A DNA stretch of 64,000 nt, taken from the NCBI GenBank assembly GCA_035550595.1, contig DASZOV010000004.1, positions 1 to 64,000 on the forward strand, in the 5' to 3' direction. The notes below the pieces were generated by a model. The model did no database searches. It was not told where the DNA came from and worked only from the letters and a program-made list of their open reading frames with translations. This DNA comes from CALFMR01 sp035550595 (GTDB taxonomy: Bacteria; Acidobacteriota; Vicinamibacteria; Vicinamibacterales; SCN-69-37). The first letter of the stretch is position 1. Each line of letters opens with the position of its first letter. The position numbers were made by a program, and so were the translations under genes. Shown here one piece after another: positions 16,325 through 23,191 of the stretch.

Positions 16325-16651
16325 GTGGTGCCAGTTGCCAAGCGTTCTTCCAGTCACGACCGCGGCTACGCGTGGATTCCGTTCGATACCACGCCTGATG
16401 CCGACGAGGCCCAGTTCGCGGCGTACCGCCGTCTCGGGCCACCAGCCGCCTGGCCGCGGCGTTCAGTCTGAGCGTGACGACCCGTCAGCTCGCTGCGGCG
16501 GGAATCCGCCGCCGCCATCCTGGCTACTCCGACGCGGTGTCCCGTACATGCTGACGGGATCGGTCGCCGCCAGCTACTACGGCCGTCCGCGAAGCACGCA
16601 TGATTCGGACATCGTCGTCGTCCCGACGCCGGCACGACTTCACGCCTTCTT
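16325..16651 (+). pseudogene. Fossil of a two-gene unit: small helical protein plus nucleotidyltransferase
   Basis: From the GTG at 16325 a frame reads DRGYAWIPFDTTPDADEAQF, then breaks near 16441. The next frame continues with RLAAAFSLSV and LAAAGIRRRHPGYSD, the usual helix pattern of a small protein often found upstream of nucleotidyltransferase genes. After another shift near 16535 the frame reads YMLTGSVAASYYGRPRSTHD-SDIVVVP, the active-site start (G-S, D-x-D) of an AbiEii/DUF6036-like nucleotidyltransferase, which stops within ~40 residues where the XRE gene ends. This is a deleted and frameshifted remnant, not a working gene. Confidence 0.72.
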
Positions 16652-16861
16652 TCCGTCGTCCGGCGTCCACTCCAGCAGATCGCCGGGCTGACACTGCAGT
16701 TCACGACAGAGCGCCTCGAGCGTGGAAAAGCGGATCGCACGGGCCTTGTTCGTCTTGAGGATCGAAAGATTGGCGAGCGTGAGATCGACACGATCGGCCA
16801 GCTCGGTCAGAGTGAGTCGGCGGTCGAGCAGCAGGTGGTCGAGCTTGACGCGAATGGGCAT
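16640..16861 (-). CDS. XRE/Cro-type small HTH regulator
   Basis: This 73-residue one-domain DNA-binding protein resembles YozG: RVKLDHLLLDRRLTLTELADRVDLTLANLSILKTNKARAIRF holds the helix-turn-helix, and the tail LCRELQCQPGDLLEW is the standard end of this family. It follows the DUF2975 membrane gene by 9 bases, a pairing seen in many bacteria, and is probably co-transcribed with it. The partner membrane protein may modulate it. Confidence 0.9.
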   Translation of the reverse strand: MPIRVKLDHLLLDRRLTLTELADRVDLTLANLSILKTNKARAIRFSTLEALCRELQCQPGDLLEWTPDDGKKA

Positions 16862-16870
16862 CGGCGCGCC

Positions 16871-17542
16871 TCAGATCGTGAGCGACCGATCTTCGTCGAG
16901 GCGCACGCCTTCGCGAAACGCCTCGGCCAGCGCGAGGACGATGAGCCCGCCGATGACCGTCATGACGTTGAAATCGGGCCGCACTTCGAATCGCAGGCCG
17001 TTGGCCGAGAAGTGGTGCATCGCGTAGGCGCTGCCCGCGGCGACGATCGACGTGCGCACCACCTCGCCGACGATCATCGCCCACCCGATCATGCGGATGC
17101 GCCGCACGTTGGCCGGGACGAACGGCCGGCCGTGGCGAAACGATCGGAACACCGCGCGCAGTTCGCCAATCACCCACAGCGCGAACGCGAGCAAGATGAC
17201 GGCGGCAGCGAGCGCGGCCGCGGGCACGACACCGGGCGGCGGCGCGAACGCCAGCGATCCGCGCACGTCGCGTAATGCGGCGCGGCCATCGTCGGGTAGC
17301 GATGACTCGATGGGGATCCGATCGGCGTCGATCGTCACCGCCACGGGGACAGTCATCGGCGCGCCTCGGTCAGCGTTCAGGTTCAAACCGCCGCCACTCA
17401 GATCCACCTGCACGACGGCCGATGAGCCCGCCAGCACGAGGCAGATGGTGAGGCCAATCACGATCGCCAACGCGTACCAGACGACGGTGAGCAGCGTCGC
17501 GAGGAACGATGACACCGAACGCGCGCCCGCTGATCCAGCCAT
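16871..17542 (-). CDS. DUF2975 membrane protein
   Basis: This 223-residue protein has four membrane segments (about 12-35, 95-118, 140-165 and 185-205) and the family layout with an extracytoplasmic loop after helix 1. The motif FRHGRPFVPANVRRIRMIGW between helices 2 and 3 is diagnostic. It is coupled to a YozG-type XRE regulator, and both likely form a regulatory module. The ATG at 17542 gives a short basic start before the first helix; a longer in-frame extension is possible. A perfect TTGACA promoter lies upstream. Confidence 0.82.
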   Translation of the reverse strand: MAGSAGARSVSSFLATLLTVVWYALAIVIGLTICLVLAGSSAVVQVDLSGGGLNLNADRGAPMTVPVAVTIDADRIPIESSLPDDGRAALRDVRGSLAFAPPPGVVPAAALAAAVILLAFALWVIGELRAVFRSFRHGRPFVPANVRRIRMIGWAMIVGEVVRTSIVAAGSAYAMHHFSANGLRFEVRPDFNVMTVIGGLIVLALAEAFREGVRLDEDRSLTI

Positions 17543-17628
17543 GACGTCGAACCTCCCGCGCGTGTCCGCCACGCGCCGCAAAGTGACGGTCGTTCGACGC
17601 CAATTCGGCGCCGCGACTTGAATATTGA

Positions 17629-17656
17629 AATATGATAATTAAATATCGATTGTCAA
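17629..17656 (-). promoter_or_regulatory. Promoter of the DUF2975-XRE unit
   Basis: On the minus strand a perfect TTGACA (-35) is followed after 16 bases by CATATT (-10). It lies in a strikingly AT-rich island (about 17618-17680) inside very GC-rich DNA. The expected transcript start is about 80 bases before the DUF2975 ATG. Confidence 0.65.
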
Positions 17657-18015
17657 TAAATAAATTCCGATGATTGATATCGCGATCCCCGCGGCTCGGA
17701 CGCGCGGCCTCGATCCGGTCGGGGCCATGCGCGTCGACTAGACCGGACGAGTGCGACGTCGCGCGGACGTGGCGTTTCGGTCCGTGAAACCAGGCGATTC
17801 GACTCGGATCGCTCCGACTGGAGGTGGCGCGTCCGGTCCGCGTGCGAAATCGCCGCGCAGACGCCATCCGCGCGCGCGGCATGCGTCGCACGCGCGTTTC
17901 GGGCGGCAGCACGTCACCTTTTCACAAATACCGCTGTGACGCGTGACGCTGCGGCGGCATGATAGGGCGCCGTCGATTCGGTGCTTGCGGCCGAGGCCGA
18001 CGTCGAGAGGACACC
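17657..18015. other. Intergenic region without a recognisable gene
   Basis: This gap lies between the divergent DUF2975 and DUF1080 genes. Besides the AT-rich island at its left side I see only short, high-GC frames with Arg/Pro/Ala composition that look random. A GATAGG box about 55 bases before the DUF1080 ATG is a weak promoter candidate. Confidence 0.5.
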
Positions 18016-18933
18016 ATGACGCTGACGAGAACGTTGACGCTGACGGCCGCGGCCGTCGCGATGCTGTACACCGCGCCCGCTGCGATCGAGCAGCAGCCGG
18101 CGCCGGCGACCGGCGCGCCGGGCGCGCGCCAGGGCGGACGCGGCGGGGGCGGTGGATTCCGCCAGCCGGATCCCATCGACTTCAACGAACACGACGGCTG
18201 GACGTCGCTTTTCGACGGCCGCACGCTCAACGGCTGGTCGGGCGACGACAACTGGAAAGTCGAAGACGGCGCCATCGTGATCGAGTCGACGTGCGAGAAG
18301 CCGACCGGGACGGTCTATCTCGTGTGGCAGGGCGGCGAGGCGGCCGACTTCGAGTTGAAGCTCGAGATGAAAGGTACGGGCAACATCAACGGCGGCGTGC
18401 AGTATCGCGGATGGATTGCGCCTCCTCCGACGCCACGAGCGGGCGGGGCTGGACGAGCCGGACGCGCAGGACGAGGCGGCCAGGCTGCCGCGGCGCAACC
18501 GTGCCCGAGCGGCCAACCGCGCGGCGTGCCGCCGAGCCGCGAAAGCGAGGCGCAGTGGAACATGGCCGGCGCGCAGTACGACTTCGACGCCGGTAATAGT
18601 TACACCGGCCAGTTCTACGAGCAGGCGACCGGCCGCGGCATCGTCGCGTGGAAGGGACAGGTCGTCCGCACCGAAGCCGGCAAGAGCCCGCGTCTCCTCG
18701 CCACGCTCGGCAGTGACGCCGACATCAACGCGATCTACAAACCGAACGACTGGAACGAGCTGCACATCATCGCGGTGGGCACGCAGATGACGCACCTCTT
18801 GAACGGCCGCGTGCTGTCAGTGCTCGTCGACGAAGACGCGACGCATTTTCACAAGAGTGGTCTCATCGGCCTCGAAGTGGAGTCGACCGGCAAGCTCTTC
18901 ATCCGCAACATCTGGCTGAAGAAGCTGCCGTAA
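18016..18933 (+). CDS. Secreted 3-keto-disaccharide hydrolase-type protein (DUF1080)
   Basis: This 305-residue protein has a signal peptide (about 1-20) and the concanavalin-like DUF1080 domain. FNEHDGWTSLFDGRTLNGWSG opens it, followed by NWKVEDGAIVI, and it closes with SGLIGLEVESTGKLFIRNIWLKKL. Members bind or cleave glycans and 3-keto-glycosides outside the cytoplasm. A Gly/Arg/Ala-rich low-complexity insert (about 140-170) interrupts the domain, and another (PGARQGGRGGGGG) lies before it. The ATG at 18016 is the only start giving a signal peptide. It is monocistronic, with repeats at both ends. Confidence 0.9.
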   Translation: MTLTRTLTLTAAAVAMLYTAPAAIEQQPAPATGAPGARQGGRGGGGGFRQPDPIDFNEHDGWTSLFDGRTLNGWSGDDNWKVEDGAIVIESTCEKPTGTVYLVWQGGEAADFELKLEMKGTGNINGGVQYRGWIAPPPTPRAGGAGRAGRAGRGGQAAAAQPCPSGQPRGVPPSRESEAQWNMAGAQYDFDAGNSYTGQFYEQATGRGIVAWKGQVVRTEAGKSPRLLATLGSDADINAIYKPNDWNELHIIAVGTQMTHLLNGRVLSVLVDEDATHFHKSGLIGLEVESTGKLFIRNIWLKKLP

Positions 18934-18937
18934 CGCG

Positions 18938-19200
18938 AGGACGCGAAGCGAGATGGCCTCGCGCGAAGACGCGAAGAACGCGAAGGGACACGCATGTTCG
19001 TAGGGGCGGGCCCCCGTGCCCGCCCGAGTTGCCTCACGCGAAGGCGCGAAGAACGCGAAGGCAACACCTGGGAGGGCGCAGAGCAGGTGCCTCTGTGACC
19101 GGGAACCTTGAGCCTTTCGCTTTCGCGGGGCTTCGGCGAACCGCCGTAGCCTTGGCGAAGGCGGGAACGCCTCGCGCGAAAGGCGCGCAATCGACGCCGC
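18938..19200. repeat. Dispersed repeat family A (GCGAAG / GGGGCGGGCCCCCGTG element)
   Basis: The ~300-base gap between the DUF1080 and S46 genes consists of CGCGAAGACGCGAAGAACGC runs around a GTAGGGGCGGGCCCCCGTGC hairpin core (GGGGCGGGC paired with GCCCGCC), then a second degenerate block with GCGAAAGGCGCG. The same element occurs in inverse orientation at 23117-23190 and twice in tandem at 26398-26587. No gene was seen here. Confidence 0.75.
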
Positions 19201-19237
19201 CGTGTGTCGATCGCCGATTGGGACTATCGTTGGTCTC

Positions 19238-21307
19238 ATGAAACGACTGTGGCCCGCTGGCCTCGTGGCCGTGCTTCTGCTCACGGGCGCGGCGACGCTT
19301 CTCGCCGATGAAGGCATGTGGACGCTGGACCACCTCCCGATCCAGCAGATGCAGGAACGCTACGGCTTCACGCCGACGCCCGAATGGGTCGATCGCGTGC
19401 AACACGCGGCCGTGCGGCTGGCGGGGGGCTGTTCGGGATCGTTCGTGTCGGGCGACGGGCTGGTGATGACGAATCATCACTGCGCGAACGCCTGTCTGTC
19501 GCAGCTTTCGAAAACCGCCGATTACGTGCAGGACGGCTTCGTCGCGTCAGGTGAGGAGCCGCGTTGCCCGGATGTCGAGTTGAATCAACTGACGTCGATC
19601 ACCGACGTCACCGATCGCGTGAACGCGGCGACGACGGGCAAGGCCGCCGCCGCGCGGACGGCGGCCGAGCGGGCGATTGACAGCGCACTCGAGCAGGACT
19701 GCGTCGGCGGCGAGCCTGCGACGTGGCGCTGCGACGTCATCTCGCTTTACCACGGCGGCCGCTACGCGCTCTACAAGTACCGCCGCTACCAGGACGTGCG
19801 GCTCGTGTTCGCGCCCGAAGACGCGATCGCGTTCTTCGGCGGCGATCCGGACAACTTCAACTTTCCGCGCTATGACCTCGACGTCACGTTCCTGCGTGCG
19901 TACGTCGACGGCCGGCCGGCGAAGACGCCGCAGTATCTGCCGTTCGACGCGCGCGGTCCCAAGGCGGGCGACCTGACGTTCGTCGTCGGTAATCCCGGAT
20001 CGACCTCGCGCGAGCTGCCGTGGAGCTCGCTGGCCGAACTGCGCGACCGGCGCCTGACGCCGTACGTGGCCTACCTCTCCGATCTTCGCGGCGTGTTGTG
20101 GCAGTACAGCCGTCTGGGCGCCGACGAGGCGCGGCAGGCGCATGACGACCTGTTCAGCATCGAGAACTCGCTGAAGGTGTTCACCGGCCAGATCGCGGCG
20201 CTCGGAGACGAGGCGTTGGCGGCGCGCAAGCAGAACGCCGACCGCGCGTTGAAGGCGTGGATCGATGCCGATCCCGCGCGCGTAGCGGCGTACGGCGATC
20301 CCTGGGCCGCGCTGGCCAAGGTCCAGGCGCGCGCGGCGGAGATTCGCGACGAGTACAACATGATCGAAGGCAGCCAGGGCTTCCGGAGCGCGTTGTTCGA
20401 GGATGCGCGACTGCTCGTGCGAGGCGCGGCCGACCGCACGAAACCGGATGCCTCGCGACTGCCAGAATTCCGTGACGCCAATCTCCCGGCCGTGCGTCAG
20501 GCGCTTGCCGCGGACGTGCCCATCTACCCGACATACGAGGAGACGCTCCTCGCCTGGTCGCTCGAGAAGCTGAGGCAGAAGCTTGGCGCGGACGATTCAT
20601 TCGTGCATCTCGTGCTGGGCGATCGTTCACCGGATCAGGTCGCGCACGAGCTCATCAGTGGAACGACACTCGCGGCTCCCGGCGTTCGGCAGCGCCTGTG
20701 GGACGGCGGTGCCGCCGCGGTCGCCGCGTCGACGGATCCGATGATCGTGCTGGCGAGGACGATCGATCCCGACGCGCGACGCGTCCGCAAGATCTACGAG
20801 GACGAGGTGGTCGCGCCGACGACGGCCGCCACCGAGGCGCTCGCGCGGGCGCGCTTCGCGCGCGACGGGCTGTCGAGCTATCCCGATGCGACGTTCACGC
20901 TACGCCTGAGCTACGGCAAGGTCGTCGGCTGGGACGAGAAGGGCACGCCCGTGCCGCCGTTCACTGATCTCGCCGGCCTGTATCGTCGCGCGACGGGCGC
21001 CGCGCCGTTCAAACTGCCGGACCGTTGGCTTGCTGCCAAGTCATCGCTCGACTTGTCGACGCCGATGAACTTCGTCACCGACAACGACATCATCGGCGGC
21101 AACTCCGGCAGTCCCGTCATCAGCCGCGACGGCCACGTCGTCGGTCTGATCTTCGACGGGAACATCCACGCACTCGGCGGCGACTTCACGTTCGACGAGC
21201 GGACCAACCGCGCGGTCGCGGTCGACGCGGCCGCGATCGCGCACGCGCTCGATCGCGTGTATCACCGGCCCGCGCTCGTCAACGAGCTGACGAGCGGACA
21301 TCGGTGA
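19238..21307 (+). CDS. S46-family dipeptidyl-peptidase (DPP7-like)
   Basis: This 689-residue exported serine exopeptidase removes dipeptides from peptide N-termini in the periplasm. After a signal peptide (about 1-22) comes DEGMWTLDHLP, the conserved S46 start. The chymotrypsin-like catalytic residues are visible: His81 in VMTNHHCAN, an Asp in NFPRYDLD, and Ser623 in IGGNSGSPVI. The residue after FD in GLIFDGNIHA is Gly, as in DPP7, which prefers hydrophobic P1 residues; DPP11 has Arg there. A TATCGT -10-like box is 7 bases before the ATG and no ribosome site is visible, so a leaderless start is possible. Confidence 0.92.
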   Translation: MKRLWPAGLVAVLLLTGAATLLADEGMWTLDHLPIQQMQERYGFTPTPEWVDRVQHAAVRLAGGCSGSFVSGDGLVMTNHHCANACLSQLSKTADYVQDGFVASGEEPRCPDVELNQLTSITDVTDRVNAATTGKAAAARTAAERAIDSALEQDCVGGEPATWRCDVISLYHGGRYALYKYRRYQDVRLVFAPEDAIAFFGGDPDNFNFPRYDLDVTFLRAYVDGRPAKTPQYLPFDARGPKAGDLTFVVGNPGSTSRELPWSSLAELRDRRLTPYVAYLSDLRGVLWQYSRLGADEARQAHDDLFSIENSLKVFTGQIAALGDEALAARKQNADRALKAWIDADPARVAAYGDPWAALAKVQARAAEIRDEYNMIEGSQGFRSALFEDARLLVRGAADRTKPDASRLPEFRDANLPAVRQALAADVPIYPTYEETLLAWSLEKLRQKLGADDSFVHLVLGDRSPDQVAHELISGTTLAAPGVRQRLWDGGAAAVAASTDPMIVLARTIDPDARRVRKIYEDEVVAPTTAATEALARARFARDGLSSYPDATFTLRLSYGKVVGWDEKGTPVPPFTDLAGLYRRATGAAPFKLPDRWLAAKSSLDLSTPMNFVTDNDIIGGNSGSPVISRDGHVVGLIFDGNIHALGGDFTFDERTNRAVAVDAAAIAHALDRVYHRPALVNELTSGHR

Positions 21308-21352
21308 AAAACAACTTCGAACTTTGAACTTCAAACTTCGAACTTGGTGCCA
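21308..21352. repeat. GAACTTC tandem repeat (family B)
   Basis: Four near-identical AACTTCGAACTTTGAACTTC-type units directly follow the S46 stop codon. They resemble those at 48999 and 62124. Between here and the SDR fossil (21353-21493) I see no gene. Confidence 0.75.
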
Positions 21353-21493
21353 GGTTCGGCGCACTTGGACCGACGGCTAAAGAGCGTCGAAAGCGCTGGC
21401 ATTGCGGCAGCCAAATTCGTCGAAAGGGCGCGCTGGCCTGGGCATTCCGGAGCCCTGACGCGCATCCTTGGTCCGCGTCCCTGTGTCGACGAT

Positions 21494-21728
21494 TCACAGT
21501 CTCGAGTAGACGGCATCGGGGATGACGCGTAGAAGCCACGCGACAATCCGCCAGCGCCGGGTGACGTACACGTGTTTCTTGCGCCGGTGGATTCAGTTCC
21601 GCTTGGAGTTGCACCAGCAGCTCCGTCCGTCGCGCCACGAGGCCGACGCGATAGCCCTCACACGAAAGGACGATTGCCAGCGCACGGCCGATGCCTGAGG
21701 ACGCGCCAATGATGATCGCCGTCTTCAT
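21494..21728 (-). pseudogene. SDR oxidoreductase fossil with a large internal deletion
   Basis: The minus strand starts with a perfect SDR N-terminus: MKTAIIIGASSGIGRALAIV then GYRVGLVARRTELL, including the TGxxxGxG-like cofactor loop. After about 45 residues the frame continues into unrelated sequence. In the next frame, only a few codons later, the typical end of the same SDR subfamily appears (VTRRWRIVAWLLRVIPDAV) and stops at 21494. Roughly two thirds of the gene, including the Tyr-Lys active site, has been deleted, joining the ends out of frame. Confidence 0.78.
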
Positions 21729-21748
21729 GAGTCATTCCAGCGGCGGCG

Positions 21749-22366
21749 TCATCTAGCGGAGGATGGGATGACTCCCCACGCGACGAGCGCTGTCCGGGCT
21801 TCCTCCGGACCCGTGACCAGACAGGCGTGCATCCCCACTCTTTCGGCGGCGTCGACGTTGATCCGACCGTCATCCAGAAACAGCACATCGGACGGCGACA
21901 AGGCCATGCCCTCCGTAGCCGCGAGGAACGCCTCATGTGCAGGCTTCAGGTATCCCGTCTGATGCGAGAGGTACGCATGCTCCAGGCGCTGCCCGAGTCC
22001 CATGTCGGTGATGCGAGCCCAATGCACCGCGCTCGTGTTGCTGAGAGCCGCCACCCGGTATCGGCGTGGAATGTCGTCGAGCAGTTCTCTGGCTCCGGCG
22101 AGAAGGCCTTGCGGCCAGCGGCAGAAATCGTCCAGGAAGACGTCAGCCGTGATGGGTAACTGGAGATCGGCGACAAGGCCGGACGCGAATGTCGCGGCGT
22201 CGATCTTTCCGGTCTCGTGCGCCACGACTGACGGACACGCCATCCATCGTGCATGCAGCACGTCCGGCACTTCGGTTCCAAGCCACTTGGCAAGGGACGG
22301 CATGCCATCGAGCGCGACAAGAACACCCCCGATGTCGAACAGGACGCCTTTGATCGCGTTACTCAC
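21749..22366 (-). CDS. HAD-superfamily hydrolase (subfamily IA, YihX-like)
   Basis: This 205-residue HAD phosphatase has the nucleophile Asp11 in VLFDIGGVL, motif II in VAALSNTS, a Lys in GYLKPAHEAF and acidic motif IV in VLFLDDGRINVDAAE. The second position after the nucleophile is Gly and not Asp, as often in YihX/epoxide hydrolase N-terminal-like members. The helical cap lies between residues 20 and 90. It probably dephosphorylates a small sugar or nucleotide phosphate. It sits 73 bases downstream of a GNAT gene in the same direction, with a family A repeat between. Confidence 0.88.
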   Translation of the reverse strand: MSNAIKGVLFDIGGVLVALDGMPSLAKWLGTEVPDVLHARWMACPSVVAHETGKIDAATFASGLVADLQLPITADVFLDDFCRWPQGLLAGARELLDDIPRRYRVAALSNTSAVHWARITDMGLGQRLEHAYLSHQTGYLKPAHEAFLAATEGMALSPSDVLFLDDGRINVDAAERVGMHACLVTGPEEARTALVAWGVIPSSAR

Positions 22367-22367
22367 T

Positions 22368-22403
22368 TGTCCGTTCCTTCGCGTCTTCGCGTGAGGCCGA
22401 TCT
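22368..22403. repeat. Short family A repeat (CTTCGCGTCTTCGCGTGAGG)
   Basis: This fragment of the CTTCGCG arm of family A lies between the GNAT stop and the HAD start. Confidence 0.55.
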
Positions 22404-22439
22404 TACTCCGCTCGAAGCGCCTCTCTAATCTGCCGCCCG

Positions 22440-22871
22440 CTATTCGACGTCGATTCGGAAATGAAAGGCGGAGATGGCGAGGCCTTGCGTCTTGTAGAAC
22501 CGGTGTGCGTCTTCGCGTTGGATGCCGGAATCCAGATGGAGTTGGGTGCAGCCGTGTTCTCGCGCCTGCTCGACCAGCCAGGCGAGAAGCGTGGCGCCGT
22601 GTCCACGGGACCGCTCGCGTGCCGTCGTGGCCAGGTCGTCGACATACAGGAACCGTTCGCAGCAGAGCATGTGCGTGATCCGGTAGCCCGCAACCGTCAC
22701 CGGCCGTTCGTCGACGGACAGAAACGCCAAGGTGTACCCCTGGCGTTCCATGTCCCGAATGGTGCTCAGGAACGTGGCTCGCCGGAGATGGGGACGCAAC
22801 TCGGACATGACCGGGAAGCATGCGTCGACTTCCTCGTCAGTGCGGGCAATTGTCACGTGGGGTCGAGTCAT
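22440..22871 (-). CDS. GNAT-family N-acetyltransferase
   Basis: This 143-residue GNAT acyltransferase has central strands (AFLSVDERPVTVAGYRI, FLYVDDLATTARERSRGHGA). The acetyl-CoA pyrophosphate loop appears as RSRGHGATLLAWLVEQAREHG, and the last motif is LHLDSGIQREDAHRFYKTQG. The family layout is complete. The substrate is unknown (amino acid, amine or antibiotic). A TAGAAT -10-like box lies about 135 bases upstream at 23007-23012. Confidence 0.9.
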   Translation of the reverse strand: MTRPHVTIARTDEEVDACFPVMSELRPHLRRATFLSTIRDMERQGYTLAFLSVDERPVTVAGYRITHMLCCERFLYVDDLATTARERSRGHGATLLAWLVEQAREHGCTQLHLDSGIQREDAHRFYKTQGLAISAFHFRIDVE

Positions 22872-23191
22872 GGCGATGCGTCAGAGGCAGGCAGCTGCGG
22901 TACATGGACTGACATGACCGCCGCGACATGTGTCTTGTCCTCACGCGCCAATGGGCAGGCCGACCTCGAAGGTATCGGCTTTCGGCTCATCGACGATCAA
23001 GGCAGAATTCTACGCCCGCGTTGGATCGTCGCGTATGTCAGTTCAGCCGCGGAATGCCCGGCGCCGGCGAACGAGATTCGTCTTTCTTCGCACCTTCGCT
23101 TGAGACCCGTCATGCCGTTCCTCGGGCGGGCACGGGGGCTCGCCCCTACAGCCAAGAAGCATTCCCTTCGCGTCTTCGCGCGAGGCCGCTC
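22872..23191. other. Intergenic region with a family A repeat at 23117-23190
   Basis: The left part has no convincing gene. A 40-codon frame (22868-22990) ends on the GNAT start but has no protein-like pattern. The right part carries the family A unit GGGCGGGCACGGGGGCTCGC followed by CTTCGCGTCTTCGCGCGAGG and runs up to the stop codon of the ADOP permease. Confidence 0.6.

Noticed and set aside
22868..22990. 40-codon minus-strand frame whose stop overlaps the GNAT start
   Set aside because: The overlap looks like coupling, but there is no ribosome site or protein-like composition; it is probably chance.
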